A stretch of 64,000 bases of DNA from Porphyra umbilicalis (Eukaryota > Rhodophyta > Bangiophyceae > Bangiales > Bangiaceae), in the NCBI GenBank assembly GCA_002049455.2, contig KV918763.1, forward strand, positions 310,001 to 374,000. Reading direction: 5' to 3'. Shown piece after piece: positions 29,791 to 39,970 of this stretch. The position numbers and the translations under genes are program-made. The stretch's first letter is position 1; every line of letters starts with the position of its first letter. A model generated the notes under the pieces. It made no database searches, was not told where the DNA came from, and worked only from the letters and a program-made list of their open reading frames with translations.

Positions 29791-30333
29791 TTACGCGCGC
29801 TTGCGATCGCGCTTTTTCCGCTTGCGCACCTTGTGCTTGTTCATCTTTAGCCGCCGCTTCTTCTTGGTGCTGCTCGCCTGCAGGTCTTGCACGGCCGGCT
29901 CCCCGGCGGCGCCGTCCTCCCGCCGCGGCGGCAGGCGGCCAATCAGGCCGGCGCCCCGGCCGGTCGCCTCCAGCGCGCCTGCAAGGCCCGGCGGCACGGG
30001 TGACATTCGCCGCGCCGCCGCCGCCGCCGCTGCCGCCGACACCCGCCGCCCCACGACGGCGGCCGCACCGTCGACGCCGAGGTGCCCCCCGCGGTGGACG
30101 ACGAGCCACGCCTGCACCGCTGCGTCCGCCGCCGTTGCGTCGTCGAGAGGCTGCCAGGCGGACGGTGGCGGTAGCCGCGGGGCAGCCGCAGAGTCGACCG
30201 CTCGCCGCGCGTGGAGGTGCCGCCGCGCGGCCGGCGAGGCCGCGGCGGGGGCGGCGGCCGCCGCGGCAGACGCCGCAGACGGGTGCGGCACGCAGGCGGC
30301 GGCAGCGCCTAGAGCAACTCGAAGGCGGAGCAT
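29791..30333 (-). CDS. mitochondrial small-subunit ribosomal protein mS38-like (COX24/AURKAIP1 C-terminal domain)
   Basis: The 180-aa protein starts at the ATG at 30333 with MLRLRVALGAAAACVPHPSA, Arg-rich and lacking acidic residues, as in mitochondrial presequences. The middle is Ala-rich with a moderately conserved-looking AVQAWLVVHRGGHLGVDGAA. The last 25 residues are the mS38/COX24 signature, STKKKRRLKMNKHKVRKRKK followed by RDRKRA and stop. In this family that extremely basic C-terminal helix binds mitochondrial rRNA, and the rest varies freely. An in-frame upstream ATG 50 codons earlier is less likely because it would bury the presequence. Single exon, convergent with the NUMOD3 gene. 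Confidence 0.8.
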   Translation of the reverse strand: MLRLRVALGAAAACVPHPSAASAAAAAAPAAASPAARRHLHARRAVDSAAAPRLPPPSAWQPLDDATAADAAVQAWLVVHRGGHLGVDGAAAVVGRRVSAAAAAAAARRMSPVPPGLAGALEATGRGAGLIGRLPPRREDGAAGEPAVQDLQASSTKKKRRLKMNKHKVRKRKKRDRKRA

Positions 30334-31044
30334 GGTGGTGGTGGCATGGGCAACGCCAGCGTGTGGGAGGGATCCACCGATGGGGCGCGGGGGGCGCCCG
30401 AGGGGGAAGCGAGGCGCCAGGGACCGGCAGCGTCGTGGCGAACAAGAGCGGGATCCCGCACTTGTCCCGCGGGACGCGGGCATGGACCACGACGCTCACG
30501 TCGCCCGAGTATTTCAGGCAACCAATCAGTCAGTACCTTGTGGCTACTTCTCTCTGTGTAATTTGGTGATGCAGCTTTTGATGCTGGTGGGTATGGAGGG
30601 CTACGATGAGTGCGTTGGCGACACGAATCGACGTCCCAAGATTGGCGGTGAGCCATGGCTCACGATGGCGCCAAAATAGTCCAGCTGGACGAGTCGCCTC
30701 GTTGCCACTGCCGACGCTGGAGCCCGCTGCGCGTGAGCAGCGGCCAGAGTGTCGAGGCAATGCGGTGCTGCATTCGGCCGGTACATAGGCGCTAGCCGTA
30801 GCTGCCACGCTCGTTCGTTATCAGCTTCCTTTGCGGTAGCTCCATTTCTGCAGTCCGCCCGACCTTGGCCCGGCCGCACAGTGGCGCATGGTGCGGCTTC
30901 GTGCGGCTGAGGGGGCTCGGTGACGCCGAGCCGGTTGCCTTGACTGGGGCGTGTGCGGGACGACTGGCGCCCTCCCCCCCTCCTGTCCTGCTCTTTTCCT
31001 TAAACTGTCTCCCCTTTAGTGCTTTAGGCGTCCGCGCCAGCACC
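30334..31044. other. divergent intergenic region between mS38-like and PITP genes
   Basis: Shared upstream region of a minus-strand and a plus-strand gene. It includes CCAATCAGTCAG at about 30521 and a pyrimidine-rich stretch at 30970-31015 ahead of the PITP start. No RNA gene or repeat is seen. Confidence 0.5.
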
Positions 31045-31941
31045 ATGCTCCTGTGCGAGTACCGCATCGTCCTGCCAGTGTCGGTGGACGAGTACAAACG
31101 TGGCATGCTGTACATGATTGCCAAGTCGTCCGTTAGCGACTCTGAGGCGGCGCCGCCAGAGGCTGCACCCATCAGGAGCAAGCTGTTGCCCAGGTTGGCG
31201 ACCAAGACCGCCGCCGCACCCGCCCCGTCGGGCGTTGTGTTTGTCAAGAATGAGCCCTTTACGGACAACCCCCACGGCCTCCCGCCCGGGCAGTACACAG
31301 AGAAGACGTACTACCTCGACGCCCACCTGCCGGCCTTCCTGTCCGCGCTGCTCCCGACGGGCGCGGGGGTGCTGCACGAGACGGCGTGGAATTCCTTCCC
31401 CAACTGCGTCACCTCCTACGCCTCCCCGTACATGGGCGACAAGTTCTCCCTCGTCCTCCGCTCGGCGTACGTGGACGCCCCCCCGGCGGGCGTGCCCGTC
31501 GACGGGCCGCCCACCGAGGCGCCGTCGCACCCCCTGTACAACACGGTCGGGTTGACGGCGGAGGAGCTGGCCGCCCGCTCCACCGTGGACTTGGACGTGT
31601 CGTCCAAGGCGTTTGTGTCGCTGGTCGCGGGGGAGGACCCCACCGCCTGGACGTGTGCGGCCGCGTGCCCGCCGCGCGGCCCGTTGCCGCCAGGCGGCGC
31701 GTGGCGCAACGGCGGCGGCGGCGGGCCGCGGATGGTGGCGGTCAAGGTGGCGGCGGTGCACTTTGGCCAACGGGGCGTGCAGGGGCGGGTGGAGGCGTGG
31801 GCACAGCGCTACGGCCTGCGCAACGCGTTTGTGCGCTACAACCGGCGGATTTTGTGTTGGATGGACGAGTGGATTGGGCTGACCATGGAGGACATCCGGC
31901 GGTTAGAGGGGGAGGTGAAGCGCAAGCTCGAGAGCAGGTGA
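31045..31941 (+). CDS. phosphatidylinositol transfer protein, class I
   Basis: Soluble START-like lipid carrier exchanging phosphatidylinositol and phosphatidylcholine between membranes. The 298-aa length is slightly above the 270-aa animal PITPs, owing to an insert at residues 35-65. The ATG at 31045 gives MLLCEYRIVLPVSVDEYKRG, the family N-terminus. Further hallmarks: GVVFVKNEPFTDNPHG, GQYTEKTYYLDAHLPAF, ETAWNSFPNCVTSYASPYMG, KFSLVLRSAY, a GPLPPGGAW-like loop, PRMVAVKVAAVHFGQRGVQG and NRRILCWMDEWIGLTMEDIR, followed by the C-terminal helix EGEVKRKLESR. The WMDEWIGLTMEDIRRLE stretch is diagnostic. Single exon with no frame problems. Confidence 0.95.
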   Translation: MLLCEYRIVLPVSVDEYKRGMLYMIAKSSVSDSEAAPPEAAPIRSKLLPRLATKTAAAPAPSGVVFVKNEPFTDNPHGLPPGQYTEKTYYLDAHLPAFLSALLPTGAGVLHETAWNSFPNCVTSYASPYMGDKFSLVLRSAYVDAPPAGVPVDGPPTEAPSHPLYNTVGLTAEELAARSTVDLDVSSKAFVSLVAGEDPTAWTCAAACPPRGPLPPGGAWRNGGGGGPRMVAVKVAAVHFGQRGVQGRVEAWAQRYGLRNAFVRYNRRILCWMDEWIGLTMEDIRRLEGEVKRKLESR

Positions 31942-32664
31942 CGGAGCTGCCCACAGTTGTGGGTCGGTCGGTCGGAACGAGGACGGTCTGGTGTATATTA
32001 TTCCCCCCTCTGTTTTGTTTGGTCGGCTGGCGGAGGGGGCAGGCACTATAAGTTAACTCTTTTTCGTCGCTTGCCGTAGCACGTTGGGGTCGCCCACGTG
32101 CAGGTTTCAAAACCAATGGTATGAGACACATCCCGCCAGTTCCTTCTCGCGGTGGGGAAGGAGCACGATGAGCATCTCCCCGCATCCCGACCACTGGACT
32201 TCCCACGACCGCTGCCAAGGTCCGCGCGTGCGCCAGCGCCGGCCGCCACAAACACCCACGTTCCCGCTACCGCCGAACAGGGTGCTCTTCTGCCAGGAGA
32301 TCAGCCATCGTCGTGCGGTCGTCAACGAGATCGTCACCCGCTCGCCGCATCTACCATCACCGTCCGACGCGTCAGTTCCGCAATCGGGCCTGCGTCGACG
32401 CCGAGCGAACACCCAAGCCGCCGCCCCGCTCGAACGTCGGAGCCCGGCCGCCGACGCCTCGACATAGCGACTGGTGTCCCGAACGAGTACAAAAAGAAGG
32501 GCGCACGCCCGTTCAGCGTACCCCCACCTATCGCCGGCTGCAAGTCACCAGCACCTCCGTTCCGATGCCTTTTCCGCACCGCCGCTTCCGCCTTCGCGCC
32601 CGCATCCCCGTCCCCCACACTCCTTGACCAACTTGCCACGCGGCTTGCAAAGAGCAAACCCGAG
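31942..32664. other. convergent intergenic region
   Basis: Lies between the PITP gene end and the TLC-domain gene end. Composition is mixed. Frames up to 400 codons run through it in GC-rich stretches but are shadows of the flanking gene or lack domain signals. No repeat is identified. Confidence 0.5.
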
Positions 32665-33477
32665 TCACTGCGTCGCGGCCAGCGGCTTGGCAGCGTCGCG
32701 CACCGGCACGCTCGGCGGCGCCTTGGACTTCATGCTGCGGGTAAGGCCAAGGCGCCACAGGATGTCGACGCCAAAGACGGTCTTGAGGAGCCACACCACA
32801 TTGATGGACCACAGCAGCGCCTCCCCCCCCACACTCAGCGCCGCGCACGCCCACCCACACGTCGCCTCGGCGAGGAAGGCGCGGGTCATGAGGCCGAGGT
32901 ACACCGGCCACAGCCCCGCGCGGGTGACGACAAACGCCACGTGAAAGGCGGTGCGGGAGGCGGGGCACGGGTAGAGGCGAGCGGCTTGGAAGGCGAGGCC
33001 ACCCAACTCGGCGACAAACAGGTTGGCCACTCCGTGGGTGGAGCAGCACCGGATGATGAGCAGCAGCGACGCAAAGTCGACGATGCACACCAGGTGGTGG
33101 GCGAGGAACGCACGATTCTTGGTCAGCACCCAATACATGTCGTAGATGAAGTAGCCAAGGGACGCTGCGCACAGCGCCGTGTCGACGGGGTACGCATCCA
33201 GCGGTGCGTAGAAGGGGATGTACCCCCGCCGCCGCACGAGCACCATCGTCGCAACCGAAAAGGTGCTGACCGCGTGGATGGCCGACACGCAAAAACCGGC
33301 CCGGCTGGGGCCGATGCGCGGCACGACGCAGGCGACGAGGCAAAGGAGCGTCCAGAAGGCCACCCACGCCGCAATTAGTCCCAGCTTGGACAGGCCGGAG
33401 GGGGAAAAGAGGTATGCCACATGTTCAGCAAAGGAGTGGGACAGCGCACGGCTGTCCACTGCCTCAACAAAGCCCAT
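32665..33477 (-). CDS. TLC-domain (TRAM/LAG1/CLN8) membrane protein
   Basis: The 270-aa polytopic protein reads from the ATG at 33477. It has several hydrophobic helices: LGLIAAWVAFWTLLCLVACV, VSAIHAVSTFSVATMVLVRR, AALCAASLGYFIYDMYWVLT, and later VAFVVTRAGLWPVYLGLMTR and WSINVVWLLKTVF. The TLC hallmark is the His pair RAFLAHHLVCIVDFASLLL followed by ANLFVAELGGLAFQAARLYP, matching the HH and E-rich segments of TLCD/TRAM-LAG1-CLN8 proteins. It ends in a Lys/Arg-containing cytoplasmic tail (RSMKSKAPPSVPVRDAAK). Ceramide synthases are longer with a Lag motif not seen here, so a TLCD-like lipid or membrane role is more likely. The same frame stays open 89 codons upstream, but that part is Arg/Ala low-complexity. 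Confidence 0.8.
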   Translation of the reverse strand: MGFVEAVDSRALSHSFAEHVAYLFSPSGLSKLGLIAAWVAFWTLLCLVACVVPRIGPSRAGFCVSAIHAVSTFSVATMVLVRRRGYIPFYAPLDAYPVDTALCAASLGYFIYDMYWVLTKNRAFLAHHLVCIVDFASLLLIIRCCSTHGVANLFVAELGGLAFQAARLYPCPASRTAFHVAFVVTRAGLWPVYLGLMTRAFLAEATCGWACAALSVGGEALLWSINVVWLLKTVFGVDILWRLGLTRSMKSKAPPSVPVRDAAKPLAATQ

Positions 33478-33740
33478 GGCGGCGAACAGCAAGGCCGTTG
33501 GGGGGGAAAGGTCGGGGGGAAGAGGGGGAAGAAGTAGGTACGTGTGCAGCCGGGCGACGTAGGTACGCCACCGGCAAGCGTGGCAGTGAGAGCGGCAGGC
33601 GGCAGCAGCCCCACCCACAGGGCGCGACACGCGTCGAGCGGTGGGCTCGACGCGAGCGCCTAGTGGGTGAGCTGCTGCTTGGAAAGCACTCGCATGTGGG
33701 CGGCGCGCCAAAGGCGGTCGGACGCACTGTTGAGTCAGCA

Positions 33741-33797
33741 CCAACCACCAGTACGACCAGCACGACCAGCCCGACCAGCACGACCAGCACGACCAGC
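33741..33797. repeat. 9-bp tandem repeat
   Basis: About six copies of ACGACCAGC (variants ACCACCAGT, CCGACCAGC). It lies upstream of the TLC-domain gene. Confidence 0.85.
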
Positions 33798-33799
33798 AG

Positions 33800-35723
33800 C
33801 CTGCCGTCTACTTGGTGACACCGCACGAGCGTGCAAAGCAACGACAGGAACCAAGCGGAGTGCGGCACACCACCTCCAAGCCCCAGCTCGCCGCAGTGAC
33901 GAGAACACGAAAAAGTAGGCGCTGCGTCTCGACCCCTACACTAGGAGTCCGAAAAACAGTCACGACCAGCCGCAGGCGTGCCACGCCCACTCGCGCGACG
34001 ACCACCGCCACGCGACACCGCTGCCCGGGCGCACACCGCGGCAGCCCCGCGCCGTCGAGATGCGCTCGTGGGGAGGTGCGGCTAGAGGGGAGAGGTCGGC
34101 GATGGCCCAAACCAAGCGTGGGGTCCGCCGCCGACCACGGACCAGGGGTGGGCCCTCCAGCGGCCATGCGGCATTCTTTGGCCACAGTGGCGTGAGGCGG
34201 TGCGACCGACAATGGCGATTCCGCTGAGGACAACGGGGGGCGGACGGTGTGCGTGTGCTGCCTGCTGGTGGGTCAGAGACCGCCTGTGGGAGGTCCATTT
34301 GGAGGGGATGCGCTCACAGCCCTTTGGTCGACGATGTTGCCCTGGCCACTGAAAGGCTGCGCTCACTGGCAGCCAACAATTAGCCGCCTTCCTGGCTTGC
34401 TGTCCATGTCAGGGAATGCATTTTCCTCATTGAGGAGTATTTAAAAATCAATGGAACGATGAAATACCACTTGTAGATTCAAGTTCTGGGACCAGGTATT
34501 GCTGATGTCCAAAATTTCGCCGATTGGAATATCCGCCACTGTTGTTCCTGTTCAAACCGGCAACAAATCAATAGAAGCCCCCCCCAGCGGCAGGGGGGGC
34601 TGTTAGCGAAGCTCGTGCAAATCCCTTTTGCAAGGACTACACGCCAATGTGAACCGACAAATACTTATTGAGAAGCATCTAAGCACGTTTCTTGTCGCCA
34701 CGTTGGCCAAAGATCCGCTTTCTTCGTCGGAGCTATCAGGCGCCACCCACCTCCTTCCCCGCCGTTGTTGACAGTCCCCCGGCACCCAATCCCCCTTTTC
34801 TGCGGGCCTTCTGGTTGAGAAACCACTTTGGTCCAGGACTCTTTTTATCCTGGTCAAACTACCCCCTCACCTCTCATCGCAGCCCGCGGCGCCCCAGCGC
34901 CCCCTCCCCACAACCAAACGTAAAAAGACCACATTCTGTCATCGCCGTCATCACACACACACCCCACCCAGCCTGAGCCCTCGCAATGGACCACCACACT
35001 GGAGGCTCGCTAGCACGAGCTGTGGGGACACAACCACACTCTCACTTCGCAATCTAATTCCATTCCCAACACAATACGACAGACCGACATCCGCAGAATA
35101 CAGCGAGGGGTGTACCTCCAGCAACCACCAATCAAAGAATAGATCGACCAAGTGTCGCTTCCGGGGTAAGAATGGACGGTCAGGAACCCGGAAAGCATCC
35201 CACCTGGATCAAGGCAGATTGACCAATCAGCGCCCCTATTGGGACAGCTGGAGGGGCTCTTTCCGTGTCCGTCTCACAGAGGAGCTTCGTTAATAAAAAA
35301 ACAGCCATAGCTTCGCCTTGATCTCGTGGCCTGTCATGGTGCACGCATGCGCGTCGCGTGGGCGAGCTCCAGCCAAGACGAAGGGGCCCCCGACGGGCGT
35401 CCGCGTCCGCGTGCTCCGCACGCTTCTCGCCTGCTAGACGTGCGGTGCTCGCGCCTCTGTTCCTATTCGTGGTATTTGCGGTGCCCGCACCCGTGCGCTC
35501 CTTGTTGTGGTTACCTTTCTGCTGTCACCGCCAATCCCTGTCCCCTCCTGCACCGCCGGCGCGGGTCGTCTTGAGTGCCGCCTGCTTTGCGGGTGGTTTG
35601 TTCTATTTCCGCTTCACTCTGTCCCTCCCCCTCACTTTGTGCTTGTGGCTGGCCCACTTCCCTGGTTCCTCTCTCTTGTTCTGGTGGTTGCCCCACTTGC
35701 CTGGTCCTTGCCGCCCCCCCGTG
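33800..35723. other. intergenic, AT-richer, no confident gene
   Basis: Upstream of both the TLC gene (-) and the zinc-finger gene (+). Contains a strong GC hairpin (AGCCCCCCCCAGCGGCAGGG plus GGGGCT) at about 34577-34602. An 84-codon minus-strand frame at 34603-34857 and a plus-strand frame at 34692-34976 show no domain. ACCAATCAGCG at about 35221 is a CCAAT-like box 500 bp before the zinc-finger start. The AT-rich parts look like decayed repeats. Confidence 0.45.
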
Positions 35724-35922
35724 ATGCCCCCCCCGCCCGCCTACCTCCCCGCTCCTGGGGCCCTGGGCGTCGTCCCCCCCGGCCACTTTGAGTGCACCGT
35801 CTGCCGCATCGTCGTCAGCTCCGCCGCCACCCTCGACGAACACAACCGCGGGCGGGCGCACCACCGCAAAGCCGCCGCAGCGGCCTACCAGTCTGCCCGC
35901 GCCAGCGGCGGCCGCGGCAGCA

Positions 35923-35959
<37 letters not shown>

Positions 35960-37159
35960 CGGCGGCGGCGGCGACGGCGGCGGTGGCATCGACGCCGTGC
36001 CGTCCCGCTGGTTTTGCTCCGTGTGCAACAGCCAAATGGACGCGCCGGTGAGCGTGCTCCGCCACGCGGCGGGGCGCGCGCACCGCCGCGCGGCGGGGCT
36101 GCTGGTGGATGGCGGCCACGGGGCGGCGGTGGCGGCCATGGCGCCGACGCTGCGGGCGGCGGTGGCCGCCGTTGAGCGGGGGGGGGGGACCCCCGCCCGT
36201 GGGTGGCACTCGTCGCAGACGCAGAGGGCGGCGGTCGGCTGGGGGGGGAGGGGGGGGGGACACCCCCGGGGCTGCCGGGGGGTGGGGGGGGGGGGGGACC
36301 CCCGCGATGGCGACGGGTGGGGCGGCAGCGGCGGTGGCAGCCGCCGCCACACGAGCCGCAGCCCAGGGCGGGGCGGCGACCGCGTCGACGGCGGGCACCG
36401 TCGGGGCGACGGGCAGAGCCGCGGCGGGCGCAGCCGCAGCCCCCCCGCCGTCGGCGCAGCCGCAGCCCCGACCGTGATGCCTCGAGGCGCGACGGCGCCC
36501 GCGGCGGCGGCGGCCACGGCGACGGTGCGGGGAGGTGGCGGCACGCCGCCGCCGTCGGCGACAGCCCGCCACGCTCCGCCCCCCCCGACCGCCGCGGCGG
36601 CAGCCCGCCCCGCTCCGCCCCCACCGGCCGCAGCCGGCACGGCGGCGGCGGCGGCAGCCCGCCGCCGCTCTACCGCCTGGACTACGGGGGGGAGCGCCGC
36701 GACGCGGACGCGAGCGTCTGCAGCCGCGGCGGGGGCGGGGGCGCCAAGCGCCCCCGCCGCTTCTGGGACCCGGACGACTGGCGGCGTCGGGGCGGCAGCG
36801 GCGGGTTGTCAGACGACCGGCGTCGGGAGGCGGCGCCCCGTGGCGGCTCGCCCAGTGGCGCGGCCGCCGACAGTGGCGACGGCCGCCGACCCCGTGCGGG
36901 CCACCCCAGCCGCTCGCCTGGGCGGCGGGCGGCCGCGCGCACCCCCGACGCGCAGCCGGCGGCGGCGCCACTGGCCGACGGGGACACGCTGGTGACCGTC
37001 CCCGCCGGCGCGTCGGTGCTCTTTGTGTGCGCCACGTGCGCGGCGGTCACGCCGTCGGTCGAGGAGTACCGGGCACACCCGTGTCGGGGGCGGGGGGGGG
37101 GAGGGGCGGCAGCCGCCGCCGCCGCCGGTGGAGCGGGGGGGGCGGGCGGCGCCGGGTGA
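35724..37159 (+). CDS. U1/matrin-type zinc-finger protein with RS-rich region
   Basis: About 478 aa, probably a nuclear RNA-binding or splicing-related factor. The ATG at 35724 starts MPPPPAYLPAPG. Finger 1 is FECTVCRIVVSSAATLDEHN ending GRAHH (C-x2-C-x12-H-x5-H, residues 24-46). After a Gly run, finger 2 is WFCSVCNSQMDAPVSVLRHA ending GRAHRR (residues 98-120). An Arg/Ser tract follows, GQSRGGRSRSP continuing as RRRRSRSPDRDASRRDGARG, but only if the frame changes in the C run at about 36439-36445. Later come SPPRSAP repeats, AKRPRRFWDPDDWRRRGGSG and a Cys-pair motif FVCATCAAVTPSVEEYRAHP plus C near the end, then a Gly/Ala tail and TGA at 37157. G runs at 36180-36300 could hide further shifts. 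Fingers spaced like these occur in JAZ/U1-like RNA-binding proteins. Confidence 0.65.
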
Positions 37160-37825
37160 CGGCGGCAGCGGGGCCGCCCGCGACCGGCGCGGGTGGGGGG
37201 CGCGGCGCCACGACGCGCCTGCTGTGCGCGCGCCGTCTGGGCTCGTTGCCGGCGTGGCGGCGGCGCGCGCGTACGCCCCGCCGTCGAGGCTGCCCGTGCG
37301 GGTGTGCGCGCGGCCGCGCGGCTGTGCGCTCCGCCGTCGTGCGGGGCCACCCGTCTGCCTGCGCGTGTCTGCTTGTGTCGGCGCGGCACCCACCGAGCCG
37401 TGGACATTGCCTCTCGGCGCACCCGGTGCACCCGTTGCTGCTTCCCATCCGTCTGCGACTCGTGGCGGCGTGTCTGTGCGCCTGAGCGACGTGCCCTCTC
37501 TGCGTGGTGTGCCCGGCAGAGGCCCGTATCGGCTGGGCCCTGCGGCGGTACCGGGGGGCCATGCGCCGCGGTTGGCGTCTTGCGCGCCGGCCCCTCCCCG
37601 GGGGTGTCACCGCACCGCGTCAATGGGGAGTGCTGCGCTCGACGCAGCCGCGCAAAACGATGCAATCGTACAGTGCCCGCGAAGCGTCTTTGACCCCGCG
37701 CGGAGCAACCACGGCACACGCACACGTAGACGACGGAGCGCCGGGCGGCCTCCCCCCCCCCCCGGCGCGCCTCCTACCACCGCCGCCGACCCCTCGCACC
37801 CACCCTCGCCCCCCCTCCCCCCCCC
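37160..37825. other. convergent intergenic region
   Basis: GC-rich near the zinc-finger stop, then C-rich towards the next gene. Frames on both strands are Arg/Ala/Cys-rich shadows. No gene supported. Confidence 0.5.
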
Positions 37826-38734
37826 CTACCCCTTGTTGGCGCGGCGCAGGAAGGTCATGCCGGCCTTTTTCGCAAACTTGCTCCCGCCCGCCCACCCCCC
37901 CCCCCCGCGCCCTCCGCCGCCGCCGCCGCGCCCGGCGACGGCGGCACCGCCGGGGCGTCGGCCCCCTTTTTCCGCCGCATAAACGTGCCGAGCACGTGCG
38001 GCGCGACGCGGGCGCCGCCGCCGCCCCGCCCGCCCGCCGCCGGCAATGGGGTGCCGTCGGCGCCCCCCCCCCCCCCCCCCCCCCACGCGCCCTGCGCACG
38101 AGGAAGGTGCGCATCGGGGGGGCGGCCGCCTCGGTGTGGGAGCCGCCGCCCCCCTCGTCCGAGTCAGAGGAGAGCAGGTCGTCGACAGACCCGAGCGGCG
38201 CGGCCACATCCCCAAAGCTGCTCCCGTCTGTGGACGCGAGCGTCAGCGCCGCCGCCGCCCCGTCGCTCGCCGCCGACCGTGGGGAGGCGCCGTCAGCGGC
38301 GGCGGCGGCGGCGGCGCCGCGTGTGCGTTGCAGCCCCCCCCCCCCCCGGCGCCGCCCCGCGCCGCGTCGGCCGCGTCCCAGTCGGGCTCGTCCACGTCCG
38401 CCTTGGCGTCGAGAAAGTCGGCATAGTCGTCGCCGCTGGCCGCGGGCGGGGAGGTGGCGGCGTAGCGCGCGGCCTTGGCCGCCGCCTTGGCCGCCGCCGC
38501 CTGCCGCGCAGACGCCGCTTCGGCTTCGGAGCGGGCGACCGACTCGGTCGTCGGCACCGCCGCCTTGCCCTTGCCGATAAACGTGGCGCCGGTTTTGGGG
38601 CGGGTGAAGCGCGGGCGTCCGCCCGTGCCGGGACCACCGCCGGCTTCGTCGCCGCCCGGCGGCGGGGGGCTCCGCGCCGCCTCGGACGCCGTGGGGGGGA
38701 CCGCCAGCCCCGCGCGGGGGGGGGCGTCCTCCAT
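37826..38734 (-). CDS. unidentified acidic/Ala-rich protein with four TF[ILM] basic motifs
   Basis: About 300 aa from the ATG at 38734 (MEDAPPRAGLAVPPTASEAA). The family is not recognised. It contains RPKTGATFIGKGKAAVPTTE, an Ala/Lys helix, an acidic stretch GDDYADFLDAKADVDEPDWD, SSFGDVAAPLGSVDDLLSSD, then PMRTFLVRRAR, HVLGTFMRRKKGADA and the C-terminal SKFAKKAGMTFLRRANKG. The four basic segments share TF[ILM] followed by Lys/Arg. Frame changes are needed in C runs near 38336-38350, 38068-38090 and 37898-37905; without them each motif falls into an arbitrary frame. Smooth acidic and basic blocks on both sides of each run support coding. It converges on the zinc-finger gene. Confidence 0.5.
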
Positions 38735-39970
38735 GGTCCCGGGGGGGGGGGGGGGGGAGTGAGTGCGCCGACCCACACCCGCCCGACCGCCCGCTTGCTC
38801 GCCGGGCGCTTTGCACCGCCGGTAGAGGTGGACGGCGGAGGGGGTGGGGGTGGCGGGGGTCAGGGCGCGGGCGGGGGGATTGCGGTGGGGGGGTGGTACG
38901 GGGCGGCGGGGAGCCCGGTGGGGGGGGTAGTACGGGGCGGCGGGGAGCCCGGTGGGGGGCAACCAGGGGCCCGGTGGGGGGGAACCAGGGGCAGAGGACG
39001 ACCGCAATGACCAAGCCGGGCCGCCGTGTTTGGTCACCCCAGAGGTCGCCAAGAGTCGACCATCCGCCGCCCGAGGGGCGGCCCGCGTCGCCGCCCGCCC
39101 CACCGCCCGACGCCGCGGCAGGGGGCCGACACGGCGGGGCTCACGGAGCGCAGCTGCACCTGCACCTGCATGTAGCTGCCCTACAGGCTACGGGTCCCAC
39201 CCGCCGCCCCATAACCACACGTGGTCGGGGGGTCACCCAGCCCCTGGGGCGGGCCGCCAGAGGCAGCGGTGGCGGCGCCGCGTGCGGCGCCGCGCGCGAA
39301 AAAAGGGATGGGAGCATCGGCAGCAGAACAGACGGACGGGCAACGTGGGCGACAGCGACATGAGAAACGCAAATGCAGGGGGGGGGGGGGTGGGAGGGGG
39401 GAGGGAGAAGGGTGAAAGGGGGGTGAGAGGGGAGTGGGAGGCGGGGAGGCAACCCGGCAGCGTTCGTGGTCGTTGTCGTCCCCGCCGCCATCCCGGCTCA
39501 TGCACCCCGTTTTGCTCCCGTGGAAGCGCCGTGAGGCTCAGCATTGGATTTGGAGACCTCAATTCCAATCGAATGGACCCCGACCGGTGGTGTGCTGCGA
39601 GCAGATTTCTTCAATTACACGTGTCATATTCGAAATAAATTATTGAAACCAGCAGGCCACAAATGAAGCGTAACGTTTGTGGGGCCCACCATGTACTTGC
39701 CACAGAGATCTCCCTCCACTTGAGTGCCGAAGTGGCCCATCCGACTGTCGCGCATCCTGCCCTCGGCCTCTCGGCTCTCGCTCCCCTTTTTGCTCACGGG
39801 CGCCGTCTTGGTCCCGGGGGCCGTCTTGCCCGTGGTGCTTGGCGTCGTCGTTGTGCTTGTGGTGTTTGGCCCTGTCTTTCATTGTGTGCAGGGGGCCTTT
39901 TTTGTCCCCACGCCTCTACCAACGTTAGTTTCCTGCCACCTGCGTCTCGCCTGTTGCCCCGTCTGCTGCC
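38735..39970. other. intergenic, G-rich then ordinary composition
   Basis: Divergent upstream region of the acidic protein gene and the guanylate kinase gene. A degenerate G-rich tandem repeat lies near 38885-38995 (CGGGGCGGCGGGGAGCCCGG followed by TGGGGGG, repeated). From about 39500 the composition is balanced. No gene is supported. Confidence 0.5.

Noticed and set aside
34577-34602. Rho-independent terminator
   Set aside because: A GC hairpin in eukaryotic intergenic DNA, not followed by a T tract and not placed at a gene end.
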